DNA of 64,000 nt, from contig OZ025878.1 in the NCBI GenBank assembly GCA_964019415.1, positions 4,778,512 through 4,842,511 of the forward strand. Reading direction: 5' to 3'. The notes beneath the pieces were generated by a model, which was given only the letters and a program-made list of their open reading frames with translations, did not search any database and was not told where the DNA came from. Shown here piece after piece: positions 21,706 through 33,151 of this stretch. The number at the start of each line of letters is the position of its first letter. Position 1 is the first letter of the stretch. This stretch comes from Ianthella basta (taxonomy: Eukaryota > Porifera > Demospongiae > Verongiida > Ianthellidae). The position numbers were made by a program, and so were the translations under genes.

Positions 21706-22622
21706 TGCTTACACTACTCTTGGAAACTGATGAATGGAGGCAAATAAAAATATTGCAGTGCACAGAAGGAGACTGCAGCTGGCTTGTCATTTTGTAAAGG
21801 CAGAACCACAGCTCCCAACAGAACCCACATCATGGGCAGTAACTGCGAGCCAGTCTGTAGACAGAGAATGGCAACCACATAACTACAACAGTATAGAGAA
21901 GCATTGATGTCGTCGTTGGCCTTATAGTCCCATTGCATTTTACTTACTATTTCACTTGGGCACAGCTGTCACGACTGAGATTATATAGCTATAGCTATAT
22001 ATATATGCCTGCTCAAGGAGTAACCACCTACTATATGATGCGACAACGTGGTTTTGTACTTAAGACATTCAGTGCACCGTATTTGGGCGCGGCATAACCG
22101 TATACGGTGTCACGGACATGCCCAACTTGTTGCACTCTATAATTATTGCGCTACGTATTAACATTCAGCATTTCGAATAGTCCAGGATTTGGCAGTTACT
22201 AATTCCAGGAATTATCCAGTTTTTGCAAGTAAAATGGCTTCATCTGTGCAGTGTGTGCGCGCGCGTGTGTGTTTGTGCATATGTGTGAGTTCTTGTGCAT
22301 GAGTGCATTGCAGGTACAAACAAATGTGTGTAGATAACTTGGAGTTGATTGATGGCTACTATTTATGATTATGCTTATAATAGTAGCCATAGAAGCCAAC
22401 TCAAACACTGTCAGCAACTAACCTCTTAAAGCCTCTATAGATGCTGTTTCTACTCTTCGCAACCAGGCAAATTCCAAGTAGAACATTTTCACGTTGAATG
22501 CTAGAGCACAAAATGCCTAACACTGGTGCAGCATTCATGTAGACTAACATTGCAAAAATGACAAAGCATGCATAGTCTGTGTAAGGTATGTGCAAGTGTT
22601 TCTTAATCTTGATTTGGTACCA
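21706..22622. other. Intergenic stretch between the GPCR pseudogene and the VWD receptor
   Basis: Contains a short TG/CG alternating tract near 22250-22280 and AT-rich sequence. Short open frames here have no recognisable domain. Confidence 0.5.
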
Positions 22623-25600
22623 TTAAATATATTCATAGTTACCACTGCTTGAGTCTGCAGAAAATGCAAAAGCATAAAATAGTCATAGTAAGACATTGTA
22701 CATACACATTGTAGGCATTGCATACAGACACTGGATGGAAATTATGTGCCTATATAAAAGTAGTTTGCATCACAGCTGCTCTCACTCCTGGTAGGCAATC
22801 ATTTGGCAATACATCACTGACAATTTAACCATTATTAACCATGAGGATCTGACATAGGGTTAAATGTCAATTCCTCCAAACAAACAAGGTGTTTTCTGTC
22901 AGCTAAAGCAACACTTTCAGGAATACCATAAGTTACCCACAAACTGCTGCTATGATCTCAGGTATCAGTGATTAGGCCTGTAATACAACCTAAGCCAACA
23001 TGTCAGGTAGACCATGCCACTTTATCGAATAATTGACTTGCATACTACTATATGACTTGATTTTGCATTTGTATGTAATCAATTCAGTATCAAGTGCACA
23101 CGTGCTGTATACCAACCTTTTCTATTGCCAGCAATTGTTGCATAACCAGAAGTTTCCTGTGTGACCAGGTAACATGGGTTTGACTCCATCACCACTACAT
23201 CTCCCATTGCAGTGTATGCAGGGTTGGCCTGCATGGTCACTGATGTTGTTGTCTCAGGAACAGAAATTCCTACAGTCAGTACACAGGATATACTTAGTAT
23301 AGAGATGGTCAGTAGTAGTAGATTCATAAGATAAGAATACATAAGACACAGAATGGATTTATATACAGCTGAACAGTGAATGTGTCTATTGATAAAGCTT
23401 TGATGTGTGAACATAGCAGATTAGAAGACAGAGGATGGTCAACTGATGCTATCTGCATCACCACACACACACGTGGCAGATATGTAATGGCACAATTAAC
23501 ATAGTAGCCGATGTAGTGAACTACCTAACCCACTGTATTTGGCCAAGTAAAACTGGGCTTGAATAGAAGCCACGTAAAATTTTGATTCACAACAGAAGAA
23601 TAAAAAGCAACGATTAGAACTACACATAGTAAGGAAAGAGGGGGGAAGGTAAAATGGCAGAGAACCAGTCCAGAACCGGCAACTTCCAGATCTTTAGCTG
23701 ACCCTTTAGCCAGGTCACTGGTCACCACCAACAGCCACTGATCCATAGGCTAGGATCAAGTACTTGTTTACAGGATTTAAAGAAGATAAGCTAGATAAAA
23801 TGTCTGCATGGGCATTAATAGAGATTCAGACAAACAGTGTCAATGTTTTGTTTACCTGTGAATTGCTTTCTAGTAAATTTTTGCTGCACCGCCGGGCCTC
23901 CTGCAAAGTAGGATGGATTGTCTTGCATTGTTATGGTGGTATTGACTCCAGGAGAAGAAACACCTACACCAGAAGAGATGTGACACAGAAGGCACAATTT
24001 TGTTACACTGTGCACAGTGGCAAGGAGTTGTGTGTACATGCACATACTTGAATTTTGACTAATGAAAATGGCAAAAGTCTATCAAATAAAAACCTTCCTA
24101 TGTCCTAAATACAATATGGGTGGCCTGTCAAAATTAAACACAAATCAGTGACTGACTGGTTTATGGTAGATCTGAATTTAGATCTGCCAAAACATGCATC
24201 AGTTATTGATCCATAGTGTAAAAACAGCAAACAAGTCTAGTTGACTTCCATATGATTCAAGGCTTTACACCATATTTATATTACTATACTTGCACAGCAA
24301 TCACATCACATCTTCAGAGGTAAATCTCATTGACATAAATAGACGAGTGAAAGTGAGTCATGCTTTGCAACAGCGCAACAGAAATAATGCTTGTCTTTTC
24401 ATAATTATTAGCAGCACATACAGGTATTGGTGTGCACTATATAAACATTATCTTACCATTGAAGCTTTCCCCTCCTTTACCATTTCTTCTCACTCTCCAT
24501 GCAATTAGTGCAGCAGCAGCTGTAACTGACCCAACCACCAGGACAGCCACAGCCATTGTCACCGCTCCAATGATAACCCAATTCACTCGTACAATGGGAC
24601 CATCACTAGGTGACATGGTCATTTCATCTATCTCTGACGAGGGAGCAGCAGAAGGCTTTGGAGAAAGTGGAGTGTTTGTTGTCGTTGTTGATGCGACTGA
24701 AGTGCTAGGGATACTTGGCACTGTGCAAGAATAGAGCAAAGTAATATATAATAACAATTTAACTTGAGTCAGTTCTATAAGTAAAGGAAGGGGTCATGCT
24801 GGTCGTTGCCTGCTGAGATTCTGGCGATCTACACTTTTATGATTGTGGTTGTTGTTGATGATGAGACTGAAGTGCTTGTAATGTTGGGTACAGGATGTTT
24901 TGGCTCGAGAGCCTTTGTCAACTGCTTACAGGGTAGGAATGTAAGCAGTTGCCAAAGGCTCTCGAGCCAAAATGTCCGGCGACTATATCCCTCCCTCCAT
25001 TATGCTGCTTTATTGCTCGATTGAATGCTTGTGTAAACATATGATTGTGCTACCGTATATTGCAAAATTTTCGCGACCCAATAATTTCGCGAATCGCTGC
25101 CAAAACGGGTGTCAGAAATGTTCGCGAATAAAATTTCGCGAAGGAGACTCTACAAAGTAGGCATTAAAGCCTATTTAGTGTAAATAGCAGGAGAAATCGC
25201 TTCTAAAATGAAGAAAACGAAAGAGCTATACGCTGTTTGTTGATCCGCCATTTTATAATGACATTACCGCACACACAAGTTATTATTATATCATAGGTAT
25301 TATACACATATAAAATTAGCGATAGAAATTTTCGTGAATTGATTCATTCGCGAAATTCGCGAAAATTATTGGTCGCGAACATTTTGCGATATACGGTATG
25401 TGTACTGCAGAGGGTATTGTGCAATTTTACCGCTGATGCTGATTGTATCCACCTAGCAAGACAAGCAACAAGATTAAATACAATTGCTTTATACCTCACA
25501 CTTTGTCAAATGAACACTTACATAAATGTCAAACCAAACTTAATTCTGTATAAGCTAGATAATTACATAATTCCTTATTATACCTGTGCATTCTAATAAC

Positions 25601-28359
25601 ATAATACTAAATGCTTACCACATTCCTGCCTTGTGATTTGAAAGAGCTGATTAGAGGACTGAACTCTGAAATCTGCAGCAAGCATCTCTACTTCTTGTTG
25701 ATTTGTAGGATTTACCCTCTGTCCATTTCTCAGTCGTAGATTGTCTCGTCTATCTCCACACAGCCCACACAACTGACTCAGAGAATCACTGCTACTAGAT
25801 ATGTTTATGCTAAGTGAAGGTTGTGTTCCCAGAACTCTTTCAATTGTAATGATAATACCAGCAGTTTTAAACCTCACTGTGCTGTGCATATTACTGCTGG
25901 ATAATGAAACACTAGCACTACCAGATGTTATTACTGAGTTGCCTTCACCAATTATGGCTATTGCATCCATCCACCGAATGGCCATCTGACCGACTTCAAG
26001 CTGCTCATTCTTGAAGTCAGCATGAACTTGTATTGGGGAGTGATGACTACCATCTGAGGAGCAAGTGGTAACCAGTTCATAAGCACAAGTTTCCTGGAAG
26101 TGGTAGCCAATCCTTGAGAATGGAAAGATCTGGAGTGAATGAACACTACATTCCAGTTCTTCATCTAAAGAGAAGAAAAGTACAGCAGTGTTATTTGGAT
26201 AATGGGAAGTATACTGTGCTGCTGCCTTCTTCCTTATTTTTATTTAATATAAGTTTGTTTCAACCATTGTACAGGTGGATGTAGCCTAAAGAAACTTATG
26301 AAGTGTATCCCATGCTATTTTAGGGGCTGCCACAGACAGCCCCTAATGTTTTTTTACGTTTTTAGTGTATGGCTTTGTGTTACACTTCGGGTAGTATATA
26401 TGCATGCATGTATGTTTATATAATACGGGAAGCTATGTTAGTATATAACTGTGCTTGCGTCTTCTGGCATCAAAAGTAGCAGAACAGGCGAACACAGCAA
26501 TTCTGGTTTTCTCACTGCAGGTGATGGTACCTCACCCCCAATAGACATGTTTTCCTCACTATGCCATTCTTTAGTAGGACCTGCCCCATTTTAATATTAC
26601 TAATTGGCCAAGACTATGCTATGATAGATATAGATTCACATTCACATACACAGACTCATAGATTATGCTATTTACAGTATTAATCCATAATGGACTCTCA
26701 TTATCATTAATATTTTTTATAATATTATTGTATAGAATAGTAGCATTATAAAAATACTAATAATTTTATAGTTCATTGATTATAATTTAGTGGTCTGGAC
26801 AGTCCAGGATGTGGCAGATATTAATTTTTGGCGGTTTGCAAGTTTTTGTACATAATTTTTATGCCTGTACAAACATGTTTAGCAGGTATATACAATGTTT
26901 AGCAATTTTTTGACCATGTTCACTGAATTCACTGATAATAGTACCAATTAATATTAGTAACCTTAGGCATAAAGTAAAATTAATGCACACAACTGTATAT
27001 ATAGACAGAACTGACATGTTAAAATGAAAGACCAGTAAATAATTTCTTTGTTACAGTAACCTTTGTGAAACAGCTACCAGCGCACTGCCTTGCTTGTGGT
27101 GCTTCTCTTGCATAGCTACCCTACCAAAGAGCAGGTAGGTATCCAAGTACAGACCATTTGCAATCAAGGGCACAGGTGATAGTGTAGGGGCTCATTGCTA
27201 CGTGGGACATATTGTAGCTAGTGGTAGTTGTTTGAGCACTTGCGTAGCAGAAATTCACTGTAACTCAGGATGCTTTGGCCACATAGGCCTTCATCAGCTG
27301 ATATTGTTTATCAACTGAAGCTGATAAAGTTGAAGGCCTACGTGGCCAAAACGTCCTGAGTTACAGTGAATTTCTGCTATGCAAGTGCTCAAACAACTAC
27401 CCACTAGCTACAAGGACACAGGTATGGCAGTTAAATCATAACTGGGCACAAATCCATTGCAGATGTGAAGTGATGTATATTATGGAGTTTCTGACTAGAA
27501 TACATATAATTATAGCTACATTACTTTTGGTATAGGAAAGTCGCCCACATATGACACACCAGGCATAGGTATGTATCACTTATCAAATTGTATTATTACA
27601 TACAAGAAAACGACCAAGAGTGATTGTAAAGAGGTTGAATGTGCTGAAAACAGCGACCATCCGGAGTTGTAAGTAGATGACTAGGTACCAAAGGGAATGC
27701 TCGCTGAGATACTGTTTTATGCTGTGGTTTGGGTGCTCACATATAGTTGTGTCCTGATGTCGAGTTTCGCAGAGCTATATCGCTGTGTGGTGCTCGTTGC
27801 TTAGTTAATAGTACCACGAAGACGTACACAAATATGTGAGCGGATTTGACAAAAGAACCCACTTGTCGCTATGTATAAAATGCCACTAGGGAATAAAACA
27901 TGCAACAAAGTGATGTTATCAGTACATTCGGATTTTTGCGTCTTACGTACCTGTGGTATCGTCTCAACAACCTGGCCAAGTTTGAAAACCACCGTCCTTT
28001 CCTGTGCTTCAAACCAGAAAGAATAGTTACGCCGTCGCCAGGTATAATAACGAAGGGTTAGGCCGTACGCGTTTCTCATAATTGCACTGAGCGTATTTCG
28101 TACTTTGATCGAGCGTATCTCGGGAACGGGAGCAGCTATTGAAGCGCAACGAAGTGCAACGAAGAGCTCATCTACTGTGCGTACTCCCAGTACCGCTAGC
28201 TCAAAATCGACAAATAGCAACAAGTGGGCCCTTTTGTGAAATCCGCTCACAAGTAGCTTGCGTGTTGTGCTGTGACCCTCACAACTTACGGGATGATCGC
28301 GCTGTGCTCTGAGGGGCGAGTGTTGCCAGCAGAACTACAACTGTTAGCAGGGCTGTCAT
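22623..28359 (-). CDS. Single-pass receptor: leader, VWD-like domain, Ser/Thr stalk, TM, NPxY tail
   Basis: Six exons join in frame: 28359-28290, 26164-25619, 24720-24457, 23963-23856, 23269-23117 and 22654-22623, giving about 390 residues. Residues 1-23 are a signal peptide (MTALLTVVVLLATLA). The 182-residue second exon resembles a von Willebrand type D domain: IGYHFQETCAYELVTTC near its start and CGLCGDRRDN near its end. The third exon is a Ser/Thr/Pro stalk, then a membrane span (VIIGAVTMAVAVLVVGSVTA) and a basic stop-transfer RVRRNGK. Two following exons are diverged repeats, each with TTxTMQxNPxY (NPSY, NPAY) and a further NPCY; the last exon ends SGNYEYI-stop. NPxY motifs are known docking or endocytosis signals for PTB-domain proteins, so an adhesion or scavenger receptor that signals through tyrosine phosphorylation is a reasonable inference. 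All junctions are phase 1. Additional exons in the 2.1-kb first intron cannot be excluded. Confidence 0.8.
24893..24977. repeat. Foldback repeat, about 37-bp arms
   Basis: Arms at 24893-24929 and 24941-24977 are near-perfect inverted copies around an 11-bp loop and share GGCTCGAGAGCC, CTGCTTAC and a terminal (A)AAATGTCC / GGATGTTTT. It lies in the intron upstream of the stalk/TM exon of the VWD receptor. The inner words (AAAGGCTCTCGAGCC then AAAA) resemble those of the larger foldback at 27212-27413. Confidence 0.8.
25051..25398. repeat. MITE-like element with about 45-bp terminal inverted repeats
   Basis: Left end TACCGTATATTGCAAAATTT and right end, reverse complemented, TACCGTATATCGCAAAATGT, both continuing into TTCGCGACC, AATAATTT and CGCGAAT words. 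About 348 bp, no coding capacity. It lies in an intron of the VWD receptor. Such TACCGTA-ended elements are non-autonomous DNA transposons by structure; the superfamily cannot be told. Confidence 0.8.
26165..27211. other. Intron 1 of the VWD receptor, proximal part
   Basis: AT-rich non-coding sequence. A perfect hairpin AGGGGCTG..CAGCCCCT lies at 26322-26344. No exon could be recognised. Confidence 0.5.
26322..26344. repeat. Perfect 8-bp hairpin
   Basis: AGGGGCTG and CAGCCCCT are exact inverted copies around a 7-base loop, followed 5 bases later by seven T on the plus strand. The role is unknown. Confidence 0.6.
27212..27413. repeat. Large foldback element, about 90-bp arms
   Basis: Left arm (27212-27300) and right arm (27318-27413) are about 93% inverted copies by eye, sharing TTGTAGCTAGTGG, GTTTGAGCACTTGC, CAGAAATTCACTGTAACTCA and GGCCTTCA. 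The spacer is short, so the whole element can form one long hairpin. It lies in intron 1 of the VWD receptor. On the minus strand of the left arm the word CTGATGAAGGCC is followed by GGCCAAAG. Confidence 0.85.
27836..28250. repeat. TIR element of about 415 bp with a 149-codon internal frame
   Basis: The left end GTGAGCGGATTTGACAAAAG and the reverse complement of the right end GTGAGCGGATTTCACAAAAG match at 19 of 20 positions, and similarity continues through CCCACTTGT. The element ends 3 bp before the duplicated leader/promoter unit starts. A minus-strand frame (28250-27801) spans nearly all of it, but its product shows no domain and the frame includes both repeats, so it is more likely incidental. 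Confidence 0.7.
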
Positions 28360-28799
28360 TTTGCACCTACGTACGTAAGTACAGACCCTGGGATGGGAGC
28401 CTGCAGAAAGAGAATGCTAGTAAGCCTCCTTCCGTAATCAAATCCTAATTTACTAGCTCACCTGAGCAAACCCGTCACAATGGAATAGCCGCAAGTATTT
28501 AGTTTGACCCAGCACTTTCCCTTGACTCTCCTTGCTGCCTATCTACGGGTGATTTGTGTTGTTGATGCGCGTATACTACCGTATACCTGGTATCGCGTGT
28601 TGACTAGTTTTTCTTACACAAGAGCCGGTCATTTACTGCCATATCTGGGCAACTGGCTGGGGAAGCCAAACAGCAAATAGTATCAATTGAGCCAAGGCGC
28701 ACAAACATTGGCATACAACTACACAAGTGGTCCCCACCCTACATACTAGGATCATGACCAGGAAGGGGCAGCCTTATAGGCAGAGTAGATGTATACTAT
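28254..28799 (-). repeat. Leader exon plus promoter unit, duplicate of 17320-17865
   Basis: Carries the first exon of the VWD receptor (28290-28359) and about 440 bp of its 5' flank. It is nearly identical to 17320-17865. Because the flank is copied as well, the transcription start and control sites of the receptor probably lie within it. Confidence 0.85.
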
Positions 28800-30966
28800 A
28801 CACGAAACCCTTGGTATGTACACTGCGGGGGATAGCGGCATAAGTGCGTCTGTGGGTAATCGTTGACTCAGGCACCGCAGGGATGGGAACGGAACTCCAG
28901 GGCATGGAACTGGTCTTCCATGCACAGTGCTGTACACTCAGTATATAGCTACCACGAGGGCCAGCACTGACATAATGCAGATGCACACTATACTACTACA
29001 GGATAATATAGATAGAAACTGTTACACCATATGCACTAAGGAAGGGGACATTGTGGAGTCTGCTAATTAAGGTACCAGAGGGGTTTGAATTGCCATTCAT
29101 TCAGCTTGACTAAAGTTTAGACTGCACATTGTGCACAAGCTTTCATTGTGATCATTCCATTTAATGTACATGCACATGCGTGGCTACAAGATTAATCATT
29201 AATCCAAAGAAGAAGCTTAAAACATGTCTCCCCATAGTACGTAGTTACAACACTGCTTCTGCCTCTCATACTTGTACCCTGTATAATATAATAATAATAA
29301 TAAAGTCATACATGTCTCAAAGATGACACATAGATAGATATAACGTTAACACTCCATGTCCTGCTATTTGACAGTATTGCTGCTTGAGCCAGGCTGTGGC
29401 ATGAGAAAATCTACTAAAAGCAACCATCTGCAATGGCAAGAACCTACCCATCCATCCAACAAAGACAGAACCTGTACTGCAGTTTTGTCCTTTCAATTGC
29501 TGGGGCTTATCAGTGTGACATACTGCACGACTAATGTTGGATGACTGGCTGCTTCTTTATCGACCAGATGCACATGTGTCAACGAAAACTGATAAGGAGT
29601 TTGCATGACCTCCCAGCCTCAATCACTGATCTTAATGTGAGACACCAATACAACTAGTCTGGTTTGCCATATTGACTGTCCCAGTAAGCAAGTTGGGGTA
29701 TGGAAAAGACTGACATGTATACGTGCATATGGCCCCTCCATGTCTCAAAGAAGCAGTCGTAAATGTGCAATAGTTTATTACTACAACTACTTAGAGATGA
29801 ATAGCGTGAGTTTGTTAAATTACTCAGTGGAAAGCAAGCCAGTTTTGGTAGTGATGCAACAGCACACTGCTAGTAAAACTTTATTGTATGCTAAGTCGAT
29901 CTATAAGACTTAGTCTTTCAGTCAGTTGGTAGAATGTGCTTAATAATGATTATATCTTATTAAGTAATAGCTTTAGCCAAAATCACTCCAGAGCTTTATT
30001 GGGGTCACTTTGTTTCCTAGGGCACTTGGCCTTCTTGCATTTGTTGTTTTGCTCCCCCATGCTCATTAAGACATACGTACAATAACTTGTGCATTACACA
30101 TGACTGTACAATTGAGCATGATGTTATATGTGTTGGCTACCTTGTCGGTGGGACTTGTACATGTAGTCTGACATATTTCATGTAACCAGTACCTAAGCCT
30201 ACTCCATTGAATTTAGAGTTGGATAGGTGGCTTAGCTATGAATATGCATAGTTCCTCCTGACAGACACTGGTATCACATAATTCATTAGCAAAGACTTGA
30301 ACTCCTTGCTCACCCATGGCCTATCTTCCTAATGTCTCCGGCAAGTGCTGGTTTGAAGTGATTAGCCACACTTATCTTATGGTTGGCTCAGCCATGGTAG
30401 CTTAGATTCTCTGTACACTCCCCCAGTAGGAATATGATTGGGACAGTACTAGTGTTCAATTATATGCAAACTGTATAAGTGCCCATAGGCAAACACTGAC
30501 TGTATGGTAGATTCATATTCATGTATGATAGAATTTTGAACGACATGTTTCAGAATGTATGAAACTTGGTGGACATGGCCAGCTAGGTGGCCTGGGCAGG
30601 ATTCCTTTATTAGCCTCAAAATGGCCATGATATGGAGGAAAACAAATGTATAAGGAGTCTAAGATTAATCTCTGGTGTAGGTGCATAAGGCTGCCAGGCC
30701 AAATGCTTTGTGTTAGTTGTCCCAGTCAACTGGATGGTGGGCACACCCAGGCATGTTCTGCTATTTCAGCATTCATTGAGTCTCAGTACTCCACTGCACA
30801 CCCATAATTAAACACTCACTCAGCTGTTCTTCGAGACACCTGCTCATCTGTCCCACATAGGGTATATATGTTGTGACTAGATCTGCTTTAGTGAGAAGCT
30901 AACATGCCCCTCTTCATCAGTGCTATTTAACTAGAATATCTCTGCTGAAGGATGGCAAAGGCTTTT
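28800..30966. other. 2.17-kb segment present in one copy of the duplication only
   Basis: In the first copy the promoter unit joins the GPCR 3'-end unit directly at 17865/17866. In the second copy the same two units are separated by this stretch. It contains an ATA/AAT microsatellite near 29290 and only short open frames. No element ends were recognised, so insertion here and deletion in the other copy are both possible. Confidence 0.65.
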
Positions 30967-31358
30967 GCAAAATACTTATCAACGTAAGACAGAATCAACT
31001 AAAACCATGGCTAAACAATCACGTGAAATTTTGCTTTTGAGAGTGTGCTATAGCTATAGACGTACAGTTGGTACTGCATGCACATCTGGAAATTAATTTC
31101 TTTATTAATTTAATTCAAGCTTAACACAGCCACATTATTGCGTGTATGCTAATCCTTTACAAATTTACTGCTCAAGTGCAGTGAACACACAAGTCCTACA
31201 TACTGCTAAGTATTGCACACTCTAAGGCACACTGTTGTGAAACTTGACTTTCTTTTGCTTCTTCAATGGCTGAAATCATATTCCAAATGTAGTGGTAGTG
31301 GGCTTTTCATTGTCTTTGCCACTTTGATCATCAGCCTTTTCAGTCAATGTGATGATCT
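30967..31358 (-). pseudogene. Stray 3'-end fragment of a GPCR gene
   Basis: Matches 17866-18249 closely and so includes the 3' flank and the last part of the acidic-tail exon. The match ends abruptly at GATGATCT (31358), after which the sequence is unrelated. No other GPCR exons are linked to it. Confidence 0.85.
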
Positions 31359-31451
31359 GCAGTCGCTTAATACAATAATGAAAATTGCATACACCACTTC
31401 AGTACATCACAATGCAATGTTGTCCTTCGTTTTTCTCATCATCACTATTAT

Positions 31452-31821
31452 CTGAAGTTAGGTGAATCACTAGATATTATGCCAACCAGCCTTCTACACC
31501 AGTCATGTTACAGGAGGCAGGGGCCGTGGCTCTATTTGATGGCAATTAACATTCATTCTTGCTGAATCCATAAGTGTTTCACTGGTGGTGGATACATGCA
31601 TGAGTAGCTAGTCATTCTGCCATCCATCAGCATGCAACATTGATGAGCCCAATCAGGGAAAAACAGCTGTGTGTGGCTCTACCATCTTTGTAGGATGACT
31701 AGTGTGAGGAAGGGGATCACTGGTTGCATGCCATCAAATAGGGCTACGGCCCCCACCCTCCTGTAACACCACCGGTGTAGAAGGCTGGGCGATGTATTAT
31801 CCAGTGATTCACCCAACTTCA
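31452..31821. repeat. TIR element of about 370 bp with about 90-bp arms
   Basis: Left arm 31452-31541 and right arm 31725-31821 are inverted copies at roughly 80% by eye, sharing GAAGTT.GGTGAATCACT, CCAGCCTTCTACACC, TGTTACAGGAGG and CTATTTGATGGCA. No coding capacity; a non-autonomous DNA transposon by structure. Confidence 0.8.
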
Positions 31822-33151
31822 ACCTATCCCTTGTCCATGCAGTGGCTAACTGCAATGAACTTTATCATTGTCTGCTACTTTACACTATAATACAAAATAC
31901 ATGCTGCTACCTACCTTCGCAATGACTTGCATTAGACTAGTATAACCATATTATCTTATTATCATGCACGCTAATGACTCAGAATACTCGGGATTTACTC
32001 CTTCAATTGGTTTTTAACAGATGCTAGCCAAAATTGGACAATATATGGAAGGGCGTAGTGCAGGAGACTGGGCACTGAGTGAATTGGGAGTCTGCTCCAG
32101 TCATTTTCAATCCATCAGACACCGAGCACCACTGACTTTGACTCTGTTTGCTTCTCCATTCATCACTGAACTCCTTTAGCCATATTCAATTAATTAAGAA
32201 TTCTGCATGTCCTCACAATCACAGAGTTGTATGGTATGCATGTACAAAACACTACCAATTAAATAGGCAGCTTTAATAATTGATTAATAGCTCAAACTGC
32301 AAAAGACAGCCAGGTTAGGAACCAACCTGAAGTGTGAGCATTCAGCTAGTAGGGGCCGGATAGACACCAAACGTTCCCAGCACTACAATGCATGCTGTGC
32401 CATGGGGTGCACTGAAGTCAGTGTTCTCTAACAGCCTACAACTGTGAAGGGAGCAGCGAATAAGTTTTCGGACAACATAGCTTGCTTAGCTACCACCAAA
32501 CATTTGCAAAGACATACCTGAGGTGAGACATTTTAGGAATGGGCTACTTCTGAGAAGCTACAGCTGGGAAGTTACAGGACTGGAGCATCTGTATGTACTA
32601 CTTCAACGGATGCTGCTAGATTGCGACCAAACGTCACCATCCATTAGGGGAAAGAGGTGCTCGAGCAAATTATGCAACGGGAAGGTACAAGTTTAAGACA
32701 TTTTGACCTCAGGGATGTTCATCAACTGAATGACTGAAGAAAGCAAACTTGGAGGAGCATGCAATGCCATATTGAGTCTGGAGGCAGTATATGAGTTTAC
32801 GTGCATGGCCTGAAGGAGTCAGCCTAGTTTTACTACGGATTTAAACATTGGTCTTTTGCATCAGTCCAATGGTTGGGAATGAATGGGGATGCCAACCTTC
32901 CGTGTAGTCAAGTCCTGATCCAACCAGGACTGTACATCAACTTCTCAGATAAGATATTAGCACACGCAATGATAATGCTTGCTACGGTACGTTCACTGCA
33001 GATTTAGCCTGGGTGCAGCCTATGCAAACAACCTAGAGCATACAATAATGTATGCTTGCCTAGTTCTCTTACTATAGAACTCACTGCTCAAGTGCAGAGA
33101 ACACGCAAAAGTCCTAGTGTTATGTACTGCACACTCTAAGACACACTATAG
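31822..33151. other. Intergenic stretch downstream of the intact GPCR
   Basis: No coding region was found. The last about 100 bp resemble the 3' flanks at 18.07 and 63.6 kb, including the words CTGCTCAAGTGCAG and ACACACAAGTCCTA or close variants, so it holds the 3' untranslated region. Confidence 0.5.

Noticed and set aside
24437-24757. Single-exon stalk/TM protein starting at its own ATG
   Set aside because: A good acceptor at 24720 and matching phase place it as an internal exon of the VWD receptor.
27801-28250. 149-codon frame as an independent gene
   Set aside because: It coincides with a TIR element including both inverted ends and has no recognisable domain.
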